From assembly GCF_012273655.1 (NCBI RefSeq), contig NZ_JAAWWP010000013.1, positions 1 to 64,000 on the forward strand: DNA of 64,000 bases, given 5' to 3'. The position numbers and the translations under genes are program-made. The notes beneath the pieces were generated by a model. That model made no database searches and had not been told where the DNA came from. It worked only from the letters and a program-made list of their open reading frames with translations. This document shows, piece after piece, positions 13,301-23,479 of the stretch. Source of the DNA: Streptomyces physcomitrii (GTDB lineage: Bacteria > Actinomycetota > Actinomycetes > Streptomycetales > Streptomycetaceae). How positions within the stretch are numbered: position 1 is the first letter of the stretch; every line of letters begins with the position of its first letter.

Positions 13301-16300
13301 AGGAGCAGGCGGTGTCCACGGTGACCGCGGGGCCCTGGAGTCCGAAGGCGTAGGAGACGCGGCCGGAGACCACGCTGCCCTGGGTGCCGGTGAGGCCGTA
13401 GCCCTCCACCCGCTGGGCGTTCTCCTCCACCCGGAAGGCGTAGTCGTGGTGCATGGCGCCCGCGAAGACACCGGTGCGGCTGCCGCGTACGGCGTCCAGA
13501 CCGAGCCCGGCGCGCTCGAAGAGCTCCCAGGAGGTCTCCAGGAGGAGCCGCTGCTGCGGGTCCATCGCCAGCGCCTCGCGCGGGGAGATCCCGAACAGCT
13601 CGGGGTCGAAGTCCCCGGCTTGGTACAGGAATCCGCCCTCGCGGGCATAGCTGGTGCCGAGCTTCTCGGGGTCCTGGTCGAAGAGGGTGTCCAGGTCCCA
13701 GCCGCGGTCGGTGGGGAAGCCGGAGACGGCGTCCCGGCCCTCGGCGACCAGCTCCCACAGGTCCTCGGGCGAGGCGACGCCGCCCGGGTAGCGGCAGGCC
13801 ATGGCGACGATCGCGATCGGCTCGCCGGTGCCGCCCTGCACCGGGGTGTCCGGCAGCTCGGCGGGCGCCGCGGCCTCGGCGCCGAGGAGTTCGCCGCGCA
13901 GGAAGCGGGCGGCCGCGGTCAGCGTGGGGTGGTCGAAGATCAGGGTGGCGGGCAGCCGGATGCCGGTGGCGGCGCCGAGCTGGTTGCGCAGCTCGACCGC
14001 GGTGAGCGAGTCGAAGCCGAGCGCCTTGAAGGCCCGGTCCGCGCTGATCGCCGCGGGGTCGCCGTGGCCGAGCACGGCGGCCACCGACTCCCGTACCAGA
14101 TCGGTGAGTTCGCGCTCCTGCTCGGCCTCGCCGAGGGCGGCGAGGCGCCGGACCAGGGCGGAGGACCCGTCCTCGGCGGCGCCCGTCTCGACGGTGCGCC
14201 GGGCCGGAACCCGCACCAGCCGGCGGAAGAGTCCGGGCAGCAGTCCGGAGGCGGCGCGCCCGCGCAGGGTCGCCATGTTCAGGCTGACCGGTACGAGGAG
14301 GGCCTCGCCGGGGGTGCGCAGGGCGGCGTCGAGGAGGGCGAGCCCGTGGTCGGAGGCGAGCGGCTGGATGCCGGCCCGGCTCATCCAGCCGAGGTCGCCG
14401 TCCTCCAGGTGGGCGAGGAGACCGCTGGCCTCCTGCCACAGGCCCCAGGCCAGCGAGGAGGCGGGCAGCCCCTCGGCGTGGCGGCGGTGGGCGAGCGCGT
14501 CCATGAAGGCGTTGGCGGCGGCGTAGTTGGACTGGCCGGGGTTGCCGAAGACGCCCGCGATGGAGGAGAAGAGCACGAAGGCGGTCAGGTCGAGGTCGCG
14601 GGTCAGCTCGTGCAGATGCCAGGCGGCGTCGGTCTTGGGCCGCAGCACCGCGTCGAGGCGCTGCGCGCTCAGCGCGCCGACCATGCCGTCGTCGAGCACG
14701 CCGGCCGCGTGGAAGACACCGGTGAGCGGGTGGGCCTCGGGGATCCGGTCGAGCAGCGCGGCCAGTTCCGCGCGGTCAGCGGCGTCGCAGGCGACCACCT
14801 CGGCCTCGGCGCCCAGGGCGGCGAGCGAGTCGGCCAGGGCGGCGGCGCCGGGCGCCCCGGGTCCGCGGCGGCCCGTCAACAGGAGCCTGCGGACGCCGTG
14901 TTCGGTGACCAGGTGGTGGGCGAGGAGGGCGCCGAGGGTGCCGGTGCCGCCGGTGATCAGGACGGTGCCCTCGGGGTTCCAGCGCGGGCGGGCGGCGGGC
15001 TGCCCGGCGCTGCGGGACAGCCGCGGCACCAGCAGCGCCTTGTCGCGCACCGCGAGCTGGGACTCGCCGGTGGCCAGCGCGGCGGGCAGATCGCCGCCGC
15101 TGCTGTCCCAGGGGTCGCGGTCGAGGAGGAGGAAGCGGTCCGGGTTCTCGGACTGGGCGGAGCGCAGCAGTCCCCACAGCGGCGCGTGCACCAGGTCGGT
15201 GACGTCCTCCCCGGCGCGTACGGCCATGGCCCCGCGGGTGACGACCGCCAGCCGGGACCCGGCGAACCGGTCCTCGGCCAGCCACTCCTGTACGAGGGCC
15301 AGCATCCCGGCGGTGGCCGCGCGGGCGCGCTCGGCGAGCAGGCCCGGGTCCGCGACCTCCTCGGGCTCGCGGGCGACCACCACGACGGGCGGCACGGCCA
15401 TGCCCTCGTCCAGGGCGGCGGTGAGCGCGGCCAGGTCGGGGAAGGCGCTGCCGCCGATCTCGGCCCAGTCGGCGGGCGCGGTACCGCCCGCGGGCACCGG
15501 CGACCACTCGACGCGGTACAGGCCCTCGCGGGCGGCCCCGCCGGTGAACTGCTCGGCGGCGACCGGCCGCAGCACGAGCGAGTCGGCGGAGGCCACCGGG
15601 CGGCCCTCGGTGTCGGTCACCAGGAGGGAGACCGTGTCGGTGCCGAGCGAGGTCATCCGCAGCCGCAGCGCGGCGGCCCCGACGGCGTGCAGGGTCAGCC
15701 CGCTCCATACGAAGGGCAGCCGGACCCCGGCGTCCTCACCGCGTGCGGCGCGCAGCAGCTGCTCGGCGTGCAGCGCGGCGTCCAGAAGCGCGGGGTGCAG
15801 CCCGAACTCCCCTGCCTGCTCCCGCTGTTCGGGGGCGAGCGCCACCTCGGCGAAGATCTCCTCGCCGCTCCCCCAGGCCTTGTGCAGGCCCTGGAAGGCG
15901 GGCCCGTAGCCGTAACCGGCCTCGGCGGTACGGGCGTAGAAGTCGCCGAGGTCCAAGGCCTCGGCCCCGGCGGGCGGCCAGGCCTCCAGTGTCCGGGGAC
16001 CGCTGGTACCGGCGGGCGCGAGGAAGCCCAGGGCGTGTCGCACCCAGCTCTCCTGCGCCTCCTCGTCCTCGGCCCGGGAGTGCACCGAGACCTGGCGGCG
16101 ACCGGAGGCGTCGGCGGGACCGACACCGACCTGGAGCTGCACCCCGGAGTGCTCCGGCAGCAACAGCGGTGCCTCCAGGGTGAGTTCCTCCAGGTGCTCG
16201 CAGCCCGCCTCGTCCCCGGCGCGGACCACCAGCTCCACGAAGGCGGTGCCCGGCAGCAGCACGCTCCCCATGGCGCCGTGGTCGGCGAGCCAGGGGTGCG

Positions 16301-19300
16301 TCTTCAGGGAGACCCGGCCGGTCAGCAGGTACTGGTCGCCCTCGGCGAGGCGTACGGCGGCGCCGAGCAGCGGGTGCCCCGGCGCGCGGAGACCGGCGGA
16401 TCCGACATCGGCCGCGGAGGTCTCGGCCATGTCCAGCCAGTAGCGCTCGCGCTGGAAGGGGTAGGTGGGCAGCACGGGCCCCAGATCACGCACCGGCTCC
16501 GGCAGCACCGCGGTCCAGTCGAGGGCCACACCACGGGTCCAGGCCTCCGCGAAGGAGGTCAACACCCGCCGCAGACCGCCCTCTTGACGCCGCAATGTCC
16601 CCTGCGCGAGCACCTCCACACCCACATCGTCAGAGGTCTCACTGATGCCGTACGTCAGCACCGGATGCGCACTCGACTCCACGAACACATCGAAACCGTC
16701 GGCGATCAGGGCACGTACGACCGGCTCGAAGCTCACCGGGCGACGGCAGTTCTCGAACCAGTACGAAGCATCCAACTCGGCACCCGACAGCACCTCGCCG
16801 TTGACCGTCGAGTAGAGCGGGACGGAGCCCTCGCGCGGCTGCACGAACGACAGCAGGTCCAGGATCCGCTCGCGCAGCGGGTCCACCTGGGCGCAGTGCG
16901 AGGCGACCGTCGAACCGATCACCTTCGCCCGGACACCCTCCGCCTCCAACTCCGCCACCAGCTCCTCCAGAGCGGCGACTTGACCCGCGACCGTCACCGA
17001 ACGCGGACCATTGTTCCCCGCGATCGACAGCAACTCAGCCTCACCGTTGAAGCGAGCGATACGAGCCTCGACCTCAGCGGCAGGCAAGGAAACCGACGCC
17101 ACCGCACCCTTGCCCACCAGCTCATCGGCGAACAACTGCGAACGCAGCACGACCACTTGAGCCGCATCCTCAAGGGACAGAGCACCGGAGACGGCAGCAG
17201 CGGCGATCTCACCCTGGGAGTGGCCGACAACGGCATCCGGGACGACCCCGACCGACTGCCACAGCGCGGCCAGCGACACCATCACCGTGAACAGCACCGG
17301 CTGAAGGATCTCGATGCGGTCGAGCGACGGGGCCTCGTCCGCACCCCGGACGACCGACTCCACCGACCAGTCCACGTACTCCTCGACAGCGCCCGCCACT
17401 TCGGCGAACCGGGCCGCGAACACCGGCGAGGAGTCCAGGAGTTCGACCGCCATCCCCGCCCACTGCGAACCCTGACCCGGGAAGACGAACACCGTCTTGT
17501 TGCGGGGGGCGGCGAGTCCGCGTACCGCCGGGCGGTCCAGGGCGGTGAGGAGTTCGGCGTGGGAGTCGCCGATCGCGGCGGCGCGGTACTCGAAGGCGGT
17601 GCGGGAGGTGGCGAGGGCGGAGGCCAGGGCGAGGGTGTCGGGCTGATCGGCGGCGAAGGCGGCGAGGCGGGCGGACTGCACGCGCAGGCCCTCCTCGCTG
17701 CGGGCGGAGAGCAGCCAGGCCAGCGGCCGGTCCTGCTCCGGAGCCGGGGCGGGGGCCGACTCGGCCTCCGCCGGGGCCTCTTCGAGGATCAGGTGGGCGT
17801 TGGTGCCGCTGATGCCGAAGGAGGAGACACCGGCCCGGCGGGGGCGCTCGCCGCGCGGCCAGGGCGCGGGCGCGTTCAGGAGCTCCACGGCGCCCGCGGA
17901 CCAGTCGATGTGCGGGGAGGGTTCGGCGGCGTGCAGGGTCTGGGGCAGGGTCTCGTTCTGGAGGGCGAGGACCATCTTGATGACGCCGGCGACCCCGGCG
18001 GCCTGCTGGGTGTGGCCGATGTTCGACTTCAGCGAGCCGAGGCGCAGCGGAAGGCTCTCGCCGCGCAGGGTGCCGTAGGTGGCGAGCAGGGCGTGCGCCT
18101 CGATGGGGTCGCCCAGCTTCGTACCGGTGCCGTGCGCCTCGACCGCGTCGACGGAGTCGGCGGTGACGCCCGCGTTGGCCAGGGCCTGGCGGATGACGCG
18201 CTGCTGGGAGGGGCCGTTGGGGGCGGTGAGGCCGTTGGAGGCGCCGTCCTGGTTGGTGGCCGAGCCGCGGATCACGGCGAGGACCTGGTGGCCGTGGCGG
18301 CGGGCGTCGGAGAGCTTCTCCAGGAGCAGGACGCCCGCGCCCTCGGACCAGCCGGTGCCGTCGGCGGAGGCGGCGAAGGACTTGCAGCGGCCGTCGGCGG
18401 ACAGGGCGCGCTGGCGGGTGAGTTCGACGAAGATGCCGGGGGTGGGCATGACGGTGACGCCGCCCGCGAGGGCGAGGGAGCACTCGCCCTGCCGCAGGGA
18501 CTGGGCGGCCAGGTGCAGGGCCACCAGGGAGGCCGAGCAGGCGGTGTCGACGGTGACGGCGGGCCCGGTCAGGCCGAGGGTGTAGGCGATGCGGCCGGAG
18601 GCGACGCTCGGCGTGCTGCCGGTCATCAGATAGCCCTCGGTGGTCTCCGTGCCCTCGTGCAGGCGGGGCCCGTAGTCCTGGAAGGTGGCGCCGACGAAGA
18701 CGCCGGTCTGGGTGCCGCGCAGGGCGGCCGGGTCGATCCCGGCGCGTTCGACGGCCTCCCAGGAGGTCTCCAGGAGGAGCCGCTGCTGCGGGTCCATGGA
18801 GGTGGCCTCGCGCGGGGAGATGCCGAAGAAGGCGGGGTCGAAGCGGGTGGCGCCGCCGAGGAAGCCGCCCTCGCGGACGTAGTGCTTGCCGGGCTGGGTG
18901 CCCTCGGGGTCGTAGAGGCCCTCCAGGTCCCAGCCGCGGTCGGTGGGGAAGGCGCCGATGACGTCGCGGCCCTCGGCGAGCACGCTCCACAGCTGCTCGG
19001 GAGTGTCCACGTCGCCGGGGAAGCGGCAGCTCATGGCGACGATGGCGATGGGCTCGTCGCCGGCCGACACGGTGGGCGCGAGGGCGGTCTCCTCGCCGCC
19101 GCCGAGGGCGAGTTCGCGCAGATACCCGGCGAGCGCCAGCGGGGTCGGGTAGTCGAAGAGCAGGCTGCTCGGCAGGGCGAGGCCGGTGGCGGCGGAGAGC
19201 CCGTCGCGCAGTTCGACGGCGGTCCAGGAGTCGAAGCTCAGCTCGTGGAAGGTGCTGCGCAGGTCGATCTCGTCGGTGGGGTCGAGCCGCAGCACGGTGG

Positions 19301-22148
19301 CGATGTGCTCGCGCAGCAGGCGGTGCAGGCTGCGGTCCTGCTCGGCGGCGGAGAGGGCCCCGAGCCGCTCGCGCAGGGCGGAGCCGGGCCGGTCCTCCTC
19401 GCTCGCCTCCGGGGCGGGGGCGGCGGCCCGGGGCGCGGCCGGGGCGGGACGGGCCGTGCCGGTGGTGTCGATCCAGTGGCCGCGGCGCTGGAAGGCGTAG
19501 GTGGGCAGGGCGATGTGGCCCGGCTCGGCGGGACCGTAGAGCGCGTCCGGGTCCAGGTCGACGCCGACGGTGTGCAGCCGGGCGAGCGCGGTGGTCAGGG
19601 CCTCGGTCTCGGGGGTGCGGGTGCCGCGCTGCACGGGAACGAAGGCCGATTCGGGGTCGGCGCACTCGCGGCCCATCGAGGACAGGGCGCCGTCGGGGCC
19701 GATCTCGACGTAGCGGGTGACCCCGGCGGCCTCCAGGGCGGCGATGCCCTCGGCGAAGCGGACGGCGCCCCTGACGTGGCGCACCCAGTAGTCGGCGGTG
19801 CCGATCTCCTCGTCCGCGACGGGCCGTCCCGTGAGGTTGGAGACGACCGGGAGGGTGGCGGGCCGGTAGGTCAGCTCCTCGGCGACGCTGCGGAACGCGT
19901 CGAGCATTCCGTCCATGTGCGCGGAGTGGAAGGCGTGGCTGACGCGCAGCCGCTTGGTCTTGCGGCCCTGGGCCGCGAAGTGGGCGGCGGCCTCGTCCAC
20001 CGCGGCGGCGTCGCCGGAGACGACGACCGCGCGCGGCCCGTTGACCGCGGCGAGGTCCAGGCGTCCGCCGTGCTGGTCGAGGAGCGGGGCGAGTTCCTCC
20101 TCGGTGGCCTCCAGGGCGGCCATGGCGCCGCCCTCGGGGAGCGCGTCCATGAGCCTGCCGCGGGCCGCGACCAGGCGGGCGGCGTCGGCGAGGCTCAGCA
20201 CCCCGGCGACATGGGCGGCGGCGAGTTCGCCGATGGAGTGCCCGACGAGGAAGTCGGGGCGGGCGCCGAGGTGTTCGAGGAGCCGGTACAGGGCGACCTC
20301 GAAGGCGAACAGGGCGGGCTGGGTGTACGCGGTGCGGTCGAGCAGCGCGGCCTCGGGGCTGTCCGCCGCGGCGAAGGCGATCTCGCGCAGCGGGCGGTCG
20401 AGCAGCGGGTCGAGTGCGGCGCAGACCTCGTCGAAGGCGCGGGCGAACTCCGGTTCCGCGGCGTGCAGTTCGCGGCCCATGCCGGGGCGCTGGCTGCCCT
20501 GGCCGGTGAAGAGGAAGGCGGTGGCCCCGGGCAGGGCGCGGCCCTGGACGAGCTGGGCGCTGCTGTTGCCGTCCGCGAGGGAGCCGAGCCCGGCGAGCAG
20601 CTCGGGCAGCTGGTGGCCGAGGACGACGGCGCGGTCCTTGTGCGCGGTACGGGTGGTGGCGAGCGCGCGGGCGAGGGCGGCCGGCGGGTGGCCGGGCTCG
20701 GCGGCGAGGTGCGCGGCGAGCCGGGCGGCCTGGGCGCGCAGGGCCTTGTCGCCGCGGCCGGAGACGGGGAAGAGGAGGGGGCGGGCCGGGACGGTGGCGG
20801 CCTTCGGCTCGGGGGCGGCGGCCGGGGCGGGGGCCTCGCCGAGGACGACATGGGCGTTGGCGCCGCCGAGGCCGAAGGAGCTGACCCCGGCGATCAGCGG
20901 CTGCTCGGGGGCGGGCCAGGGGCTCCTGCGGTCCTGGACGCGCAGGCCGAGGGCGGGCAGGTCGATGGCCGGGTTGGCGGCGCGGAAGTGCAGGCTCGGG
21001 GGCAGTTCGCGGTGGCGGATCGCGAGGGCGGCCTTGACCAGCCCGGCGATCCCGGCCGCGGCCTCCAGATGGCCGATATTGGTCTTCGCGGAGCCCACGG
21101 CGACCGGGGCCGGCGCGTCGCGTCCCTCGAAGGCGGCGCCGAGGGCGGCGGCCTCGACGGGGTCGCCGACCGGGGTGCCGGTGCCGTGCAGTTCGACGTA
21201 CTGCACCTGGTCGGGGCTCTGGCCCGCGGCGGCCAGGGCGTGCCGTACGACCTCGGTCTGGGCCTCGGCGCTGGGGACGGTCAGTCCGTCGGTGGCGCCG
21301 TCGTGGTTGACGGCGCTGCCGAGGATCACGCAGTGCACGCGGTCGCCGTCGGCGAGGGCGGCGTCCAGCGGCTTGAGGACGACGACGCCGCCGCCCTCGC
21401 CGCGCACGAAGCCGTCGGCCCGCTCGTCGAAGGTGTGGCAGCGGCCGCTCGGGGAGAGCCCGCCGAAGCGGGCGGTGATCTCCGAACTCGCCGGGTCGAT
21501 ACGGAGGTTGACGCCTCCGGCGAGGGCGAGGTCGGCCTCGCCGGAGAGCAGGGCCTGGCAGGCGAGGTGGACGGCGACCAGGGAGGAGGACTGCGCGGTG
21601 TCCACGGTGAGGCTGGGGCCGCGCAGGCCGAGGGTGTAGGAAACGCGGTTGGCGATGACGCCGCGGTTGAGGCCGGTGAAGGTGTGCTGGGTGACGGCGG
21701 GGTCGCCGTGGCGCTTGACGAGGGCCGCGTAGTCGTCCCAGATGGCGCCGACGTAGACGCCGGTGGCGGAGTTCTTCAGGGCGCCGGGGAGGGTGCCCGC
21801 GTCCTCCAGGGCCTCCCAGACGAGTTCGAGGACGAGCCGCTGCTGGGGGTCCATGGCGGCGGCCTCGCGCGGGGAGATCCCGAAGAAGGCGGCGTCGAAG
21901 GCGTCGACGCGGTCCAGGAAGCCGCCGCGCGCGCCCGCGCCTCCGGCGCCCTCGGGCAGGGCCGCGCGGCGCGCCTCGGGCACCTCGGTGACGGCGTCGG
22001 TGCCCTCGCTGAGCAGCCGCCAGTAGGCGCCGGGGCCGTCCGCCTGGGGGAAGCGGCAGGCCATGCCGACGACGGCGACCGGTCCGGTGCTCCGGTCAGG
22101 TGTCCGCGCAGCCCGAGGCGCCTGCCGTGAATTCACCGGGTCAGCCAC
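7365..22148 (-). CDS. Modular type I polyketide synthase: loading module plus modules 1 and 2
   Basis: First PKS of the assembly line, 4,927 residues. The GTG at 22148 has a GAAGGGG ribosome site close upstream. Order: KSQ (Gln186)-AT (Ser638, HAFH at 738)-ACP (Ser974); then KS (Cys1204)-AT (Ser1644, VASH at 1748-1751)-DH (His1957)-KR (Tyr2542)-ACP (Ser2714); then KS (Cys2948)-AT (Ser3396, HAFH at 3496)-DH (His3699)-ER (about 4130-4445)-KR (Tyr4629)-ACP (Ser4800). The Gln in place of the KS cysteine is the hallmark of decarboxylating loading modules, so the expected starter is acetyl from malonyl. The C-terminus ends in a short acidic docking-type helix ([13 protein letters not shown]). All KRs carry the LDD motif (B type). 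Three stretches of distinct codon usage occur across the two PKS genes, two of them in this gene. Confidence 0.97.
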   Translation of the reverse strand: MADPVNSRQAPRAARTPDRSTGPVAVVGMACRFPQADGPGAYWRLLSEGTDAVTEVPEARRAALPEGAGGAGARGGFLDRVDAFDAAFFGISPREAAAMDPQQRLVLELVWEALEDAGTLPGALKNSATGVYVGAIWDDYAALVKRHGDPAVTQHTFTGLNRGVIANRVSYTLGLRGPSLTVDTAQSSSLVAVHLACQALLSGEADLALAGGVNLRIDPASSEITARFGGLSPSGRCHTFDERADGFVRGEGGGVVVLKPLDAALADGDRVHCVILGSAVNHDGATDGLTVPSAEAQTEVVRHALAAAGQSPDQVQYVELHGTGTPVGDPVEAAALGAAFEGRDAPAPVAVGSAKTNIGHLEAAAGIAGLVKAALAIRHRELPPSLHFRAANPAIDLPALGLRVQDRRSPWPAPEQPLIAGVSSFGLGGANAHVVLGEAPAPAAAPEPKAATVPARPLLFPVSGRGDKALRAQAARLAAHLAAEPGHPPAALARALATTRTAHKDRAVVLGHQLPELLAGLGSLADGNSSAQLVQGRALPGATAFLFTGQGSQRPGMGRELHAAEPEFARAFDEVCAALDPLLDRPLREIAFAAADSPEAALLDRTAYTQPALFAFEVALYRLLEHLGARPDFLVGHSIGELAAAHVAGVLSLADAARLVAARGRLMDALPEGGAMAALEATEEELAPLLDQHGGRLDLAAVNGPRAVVVSGDAAAVDEAAAHFAAQGRKTKRLRVSHAFHSAHMDGMLDAFRSVAEELTYRPATLPVVSNLTGRPVADEEIGTADYWVRHVRGAVRFAEGIAALEAAGVTRYVEIGPDGALSSMGRECADPESAFVPVQRGTRTPETEALTTALARLHTVGVDLDPDALYGPAEPGHIALPTYAFQRRGHWIDTTGTARPAPAAPRAAAPAPEASEEDRPGSALRERLGALSAAEQDRSLHRLLREHIATVLRLDPTDEIDLRSTFHELSFDSWTAVELRDGLSAATGLALPSSLLFDYPTPLALAGYLRELALGGGEETALAPTVSAGDEPIAIVAMSCRFPGDVDTPEQLWSVLAEGRDVIGAFPTDRGWDLEGLYDPEGTQPGKHYVREGGFLGGATRFDPAFFGISPREATSMDPQQRLLLETSWEAVERAGIDPAALRGTQTGVFVGATFQDYGPRLHEGTETTEGYLMTGSTPSVASGRIAYTLGLTGPAVTVDTACSASLVALHLAAQSLRQGECSLALAGGVTVMPTPGIFVELTRQRALSADGRCKSFAASADGTGWSEGAGVLLLEKLSDARRHGHQVLAVIRGSATNQDGASNGLTAPNGPSQQRVIRQALANAGVTADSVDAVEAHGTGTKLGDPIEAHALLATYGTLRGESLPLRLGSLKSNIGHTQQAAGVAGVIKMVLALQNETLPQTLHAAEPSPHIDWSAGAVELLNAPAPWPRGERPRRAGVSSFGISGTNAHLILEEAPAEAESAPAPAPEQDRPLAWLLSARSEEGLRVQSARLAAFAADQPDTLALASALATSRTAFEYRAAAIGDSHAELLTALDRPAVRGLAAPRNKTVFVFPGQGSQWAGMAVELLDSSPVFAARFAEVAGAVEEYVDWSVESVVRGADEAPSLDRIEILQPVLFTVMVSLAALWQSVGVVPDAVVGHSQGEIAAAAVSGALSLEDAAQVVVLRSQLFADELVGKGAVASVSLPAAEVEARIARFNGEAELLSIAGNNGPRSVTVAGQVAALEELVAELEAEGVRAKVIGSTVASHCAQVDPLRERILDLLSFVQPREGSVPLYSTVNGEVLSGAELDASYWFENCRRPVSFEPVVRALIADGFDVFVESSAHPVLTYGISETSDDVGVEVLAQGTLRRQEGGLRRVLTSFAEAWTRGVALDWTAVLPEPVRDLGPVLPTYPFQRERYWLDMAETSAADVGSAGLRAPGHPLLGAAVRLAEGDQYLLTGRVSLKTHPWLADHGAMGSVLLPGTAFVELVVRAGDEAGCEHLEELTLEAPLLLPEHSGVQLQVGVGPADASGRRQVSVHSRAEDEEAQESWVRHALGFLAPAGTSGPRTLEAWPPAGAEALDLGDFYARTAEAGYGYGPAFQGLHKAWGSGEEIFAEVALAPEQREQAGEFGLHPALLDAALHAEQLLRAARGEDAGVRLPFVWSGLTLHAVGAAALRLRMTSLGTDTVSLLVTDTEGRPVASADSLVLRPVAAEQFTGGAAREGLYRVEWSPVPAGGTAPADWAEIGGSAFPDLAALTAALDEGMAVPPVVVVAREPEEVADPGLLAERARAATAGMLALVQEWLAEDRFAGSRLAVVTRGAMAVRAGEDVTDLVHAPLWGLLRSAQSENPDRFLLLDRDPWDSSGGDLPAALATGESQLAVRDKALLVPRLSRSAGQPAARPRWNPEGTVLITGGTGTLGALLAHHLVTEHGVRRLLLTGRRGPGAPGAAALADSLAALGAEAEVVACDAADRAELAALLDRIPEAHPLTGVFHAAGVLDDGMVGALSAQRLDAVLRPKTDAAWHLHELTRDLDLTAFVLFSSIAGVFGNPGQSNYAAANAFMDALAHRRHAEGLPASSLAWGLWQEASGLLAHLEDGDLGWMSRAGIQPLASDHGLALLDAALRTPGEALLVPVSLNMATLRGRAASGLLPGLFRRLVRVPARRTVETGAAEDGSSALVRRLAALGEAEQERELTDLVRESVAAVLGHGDPAAISADRAFKALGFDSLTAVELRNQLGAATGIRLPATLIFDHPTLTAAARFLRGELLGAEAAAPAELPDTPVQGGTGEPIAIVAMACRYPGGVASPEDLWELVAEGRDAVSGFPTDRGWDLDTLFDQDPEKLGTSYAREGGFLYQAGDFDPELFGISPREALAMDPQQRLLLETSWELFERAGLGLDAVRGSRTGVFAGAMHHDYAFRVEENAQRVEGYGLTGTQGSVVSGRVSYAFGLQGPAVTVDTACSSSLVAMHLAAQSLRQGECQMALAGGVAVMATPGVFVEFSRQRGMAADGRCKSFAADADGTGWAEGVGLVLLERLSDARRNGHQVLAVLRGSATNQDGASNGLTAPNGPAQQRVIRQALANARLGADEVDAVEAHGTGTTLGDPIEAGALLATYGKERAGKSPLWLGSLKSNIGHAQAAAGVAGVIKMVQAMRHGKLPRTLHAEVPTPEVDWESGAVRLLDEGVDWPETGRPRRSAVSSFGISGTNAHVVLEEAPAAPAAETPAAGTGSGTEAGLVAWPLSARGERALRGQAGRLADWADTGPGLSATASALVHRRSALEHRAVVTADSPAGQLAALRALAAGEEAPGLRQGQLPATQGRLAFLFSGQGAQRAGMGRELYAAEPVFAAAFDEVCAAFGEDLRERIFTARQEELDRTGTTQPALFAIEVALFRLVESLGVRPDFVAGHSIGELAAAHVAGVLPLPDACRLVAARGQLMEALPEGGAMVSVRATEDEVRVHLAEFTGRVDVAAVNGPESVVLSGEEAAVEEIAGRLAEAGRKTRRLRVSHAFHSPLMEPMLDAFRRVAEELTYQEPSVPVVSNLTGEQVTAFDAAYWVEHVRRAVRFADGIGFLASRGVTRFVELGPDGVLTAMAQETLTDPETLLLPVLRKDRPEPEAFLDALAQAWTRGVDIDWSARYGPEQSIGVSLPTYAFQHERYWLAPVAGASDAAGLGLAAAGHPLLGAAVHLADGQGLVLTGRVSAGTRPWLVDHAVGGSVLLPGTAFVGLALRAGEEAGLGRLAELTLEAPLVLPAQGAVQLQVVVGTGPEGEEADTRSVEIHARPENGQGTWTRHASGTLAPQAPAPAPAAEPAAWPPAGAEAVPLDGFYERLADSGYGYGPAFQGLKAAWRDGEELCAEVALAPEQQEEAAEFGLHPALLDAALHPVLLGLAESGAGEVKLPFAWSGVSLYAEGASALRVRMSGAAEGSVSVTLTDTAGLPVAEIDSLTLLPVPAGQLGAAPAQEGLFRLDWTQVTADHEPERDWAVLGERLPAAHRTDGSPVYADVAELLAAARGEAGAPAAVLLPVPRAQNGVTAEAVHSESARLLAVLQAWLAEELLEGTKLVVLTHGAVAARHGEDVGDLTHAALWGLVRSAQTENPGRFVLVDTDLSVAGAAESTENTAEDLSVLAAVATGEDQIAVREGRFLTPRLARGGSGELLTPPADAPSWRLDTTGGGTLESLSLVPHEEALRPLAAGEVRVSVRATGLNFRDVLMALGMYPDKIVLGSEAAGVVTETGPGVSRLAVGDRVMGMIPHSFGQLAVADARMLAPMPGGWSFEQAASVPAVFLTAYYALVDLAELGAEERVLIHAAAGGVGMAAVQLARHLGAEVFGTASEGKWDTLRDLMGFGGAHYGSSRSSTFEERFRTATGGAGMDVVLDCLAGELVDASMRLLPRGGRFVEMGKTDIREPEQVARDYPGVRYQAFDLMEAGPDRIGEMLAELARLFEAGVLKPLPVRSWDIRRAGEAFRFMSQARHVGKIVLTVPQVWDPSGTVLVTGGTGTLGALVARHLVAEHGVRHLVLAARRGPEAPGAAELVAELCELGAQAEVVACDAGDRGQLAKLLDGIDAARPLRAVVHTAGVLDDGILAAQSPERLSRVLRPKADAAWHLHELTRDLDLTAFVLYSSAAGVLGNAGQSNYAAGNTFLDALAAHRRAQGLPGVSLAWGHWAQSSEMTAGLGSADLARLGRSGFLPMSDAEGLRLFDAAVAGDEALLAPVPLDLAALRARGRTGELPGVFRGLVRTTVRRTVSAAAAGATEIPLAERLAALPEGEREHLLLELVRADVAAVLGHGAPAAIGADRTFKELGFDSLTAVEFRNRLGAATGLRLPPTLIFDYPTTVTLAGHLLGELVPAAAPDTPADLLGELQRFENAVLGADPADGEHQEVTARLEELLQRWKAAAPAEEPVPGSEAGAAERLESASADEVLDFIQNELGLS
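7368..13829 (-). other. PKS module 2: KS-AT(malonyl)-DH-ER-KR-ACP
   Basis: Fully reducing module. AT has GHSIGE and HAFH (malonyl). DH has an intact His3699 motif. ER shows [14 protein letters not shown] and the nucleotide-binding [14 protein letters not shown] has Tyr4629 and LDD. ACP Ser4800 sits in LGFDSL. It should add a saturated CH2-CH2 unit. Confidence 0.93.
8525..8905 (-). other. Codon-usage island at the ER-KR junction of module 2
   Basis: From the end of ER into the first third of KR the coding strand turns to GGT, CGT, CTT, TTG and GTG-rich usage, unlike both flanks. The nucleotide-binding start of KR lies inside it. This looks like a short gene-conversion tract. Confidence 0.5.
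13830..19061 (-). other. PKS module 1: KS-AT(VASH)-DH-KR-ACP
   Basis: KS has DTACSAS. The AT has GHSQGE, as in branched-extender ATs, but VASH where methylmalonyl ATs have YASH and malonyl ATs HAFH. The substrate loop reads [18 protein letters not shown] keeps HxxxGxxxxP (His1957) and [12 protein letters not shown] keeps Ser, Tyr2542 and Asn and has LDD. The product should be a 2-substituted 2-enoyl thioester. The branch could be methyl, ethyl or a larger alkyl group. Confidence 0.9.
16470..17500 (-). other. Codon-usage island covering the AT of module 1
   Basis: On the coding strand this stretch uses many T-ending codons (GCT, GGT, CGT, GTT, CTT, GAT) and TTG, which are nearly absent on either side where GCC, GCG and GGC dominate. 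The island matches the AT catalytic domain from just before its first conserved motif to its C-terminal end. I infer a recombination-borne AT domain. The limits are by eye, good to a few tens of bases. Confidence 0.65.
19062..22148 (-). other. PKS loading module KSQ-AT-ACP
   Basis: The KS active-site motif reads DTAQSSS, with Gln186 where elongating KSs have Cys; the HGTGT and GH motifs are kept. The AT has GHSIGE and HAFH, the malonyl signature. Established for KSQ modules: malonyl-ACP is decarboxylated to acetyl-ACP. The ACP reads LSFDSW around Ser974 rather than the LGFDSL of the other ACPs, a deviation at both flanks of the phosphopantetheine site. Confidence 0.93.
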
Positions 22149-22450
22149 GATGTCCCCTTCGCCGTTACTCCTGAATTCGCCCTCGGGGAATCCGCCGCTG
22201 CGGCGGGCCGAGAACCGGGGGAATTCACCGCGACTGCCACCGCGACGCGCGTCCCCGGCACTAAAGACTGTCCAAAGGAGACCGGATCGTCATCCACCGG
22301 ACCAGGAGGCAGGGGTCGGTAGGGGTCCAAGCAAGGGTTACCGGTACGGGTGGACCCGAGAACCATGGCCGAATATCCCATGCGAGCAGTGCGCGGTGAA
22401 TTACTTTCCGGCTATTCGCGTTCGACCGCAACCATCAGGAGCCCCGCAGC
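22149..22450. promoter_or_regulatory. Divergent control region between the PKS and KAS III operons
   Basis: This 302 bp gap must hold the promoters of both operons. Both ribosome sites are visible: GAAGGGG before the PKS GTG and CAGGA 9 bases before the KAS III ATG. A weak rightward promoter candidate is TGGACC (22351-22356) with TATCCC (22374-22379) at 17 bp spacing. I see no convincing leftward promoter and no operator-like long dyad. Confidence 0.45.
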
Positions 22451-23479
22451 ATGACAGGAATAGGAATACTGGGCACCGGGTCGTATCTTCCTGCTGACAG
22501 AGTTTCCAATGCCGTCGTCGCCGAACGGGCCGGGGTCACCGAGGAGTGGATCGCGCGCAAGACCGGTATCCGGGAACGCCGTTACGCCGCCGATTCGGAG
22601 GCGACATCCGACCTCGCGGTGGAGGCGGCCCGGGCCGCGCTCGACTCGGCGGGACTGGACGCCGCCCAGCTGTCCTGGATCCTCCTGGCGACCTCCACCC
22701 CGGACAGCCCGCAGCCGGCCACCGCCTGCCTCGTACAGGACCGCATCGGCGCGGTGAACGCGGCGGCCTTCGACCTCAACTCGGTGTGCAGCGGCTTCGT
22801 CTTCGGCCTCGTCACCGCCGCCCGGCTGCTCGCCGCGCCGGGACCGGACGGCCCGGGATACGGACTGGTCATCGGCGCCGACACCTACTCCCGGATCATC
22901 GACCGCGAGGACCGGCGCACCGCGATCCTCTTCGGCGACGGGGCGGGCGCCGCGGTCCTCGGACCGGTCAGATCCGGCCACGGCCTGATCGGCTCGCAGC
23001 TCTCCACGGTGGGCGGCACCGAGGACCTCATCCGGGTCGAGGCGGGCGGCAGCCGGCTGCCCGCCTCCGAGAAGACCGTCGCCGAGGGCCTGCACCACTT
23101 CCGTATGAACGGCCGCGGGGTGAGCGAATTCGTCGCCGCCGAACTGCCGCCCGCCGTACGGGAGGTCATCGCCTCCGGCGGTCTGCGGAACTCCGACATC
23201 GACCACTTCATTCCGCATCAGGCCAACGGCGTGATGCTCGCGAAGCTCCTGCCCGAACTCGGTCTCGACCGGGCGCGCACCCATCTGACCGTGGAGCGGC
23301 ACGGCAACACCAGCGCCGCTTCCATCGCGATCACCCTCGACGAGGCGCACCGCTCGGGCGCCTTCGGCGACGGGGACGTGCTGCTGCTCACCGGGTTCGG
23401 CGGCGGTATGTCGCTCGGCTCGGCGCTCGTGCGCTGGGACGGTCCGGCCGCCCGCGCCCATCGAAAGGAAACCGTATGA
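22451..23479 (+). CDS. KAS III (FabH-like) ketosynthase, candidate extender-unit enzyme
   Basis: 342 residues, the usual length for 3-oxoacyl-ACP synthase III. The catalytic triad is present: Cys113 in NSVCSGF, His256 in IPHQAN and Asn286 in HGNTSAA. The GFGGG loop near the C-terminus is intact. It should condense an acyl-CoA with malonyl-ACP or malonyl-CoA to a 3-ketoacyl product. Its stop overlaps the next ATG (ATGA at 23476-23479), so the two are translationally coupled, and it faces away from the loading PKS. In known clusters such a KAS III with a 3-hydroxyacyl-CoA dehydrogenase and a carboxylase/reductase makes alkylmalonyl-CoA; that role here is inference. Alternative: an unrelated fatty acid or starter function. 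Confidence 0.9.
   Translation: MTGIGILGTGSYLPADRVSNAVVAERAGVTEEWIARKTGIRERRYAADSEATSDLAVEAARAALDSAGLDAAQLSWILLATSTPDSPQPATACLVQDRIGAVNAAAFDLNSVCSGFVFGLVTAARLLAAPGPDGPGYGLVIGADTYSRIIDREDRRTAILFGDGAGAAVLGPVRSGHGLIGSQLSTVGGTEDLIRVEAGGSRLPASEKTVAEGLHHFRMNGRGVSEFVAAELPPAVREVIASGGLRNSDIDHFIPHQANGVMLAKLLPELGLDRARTHLTVERHGNTSAASIAITLDEAHRSGAFGDGDVLLLTGFGGGMSLGSALVRWDGPAARAHRKETV

Noticed and set aside
7530-22130. A 4,866-codon open frame antisense to the loading PKS, and a similar 1,809-codon frame at 133-5562
   Set aside because: They mirror the PKS codon pattern: high G/C at third positions removes stop codons on the opposite strand. The translations are Gly/Ala/Arg-rich low-complexity sequence without any domain.
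22546-23470. Open frame overlapping the KAS III gene in frame with the dehydrogenase
   Set aside because: It is a read-through of the dehydrogenase frame upstream of its true ATG at 23476; the KAS III frame carries the catalytic residues.
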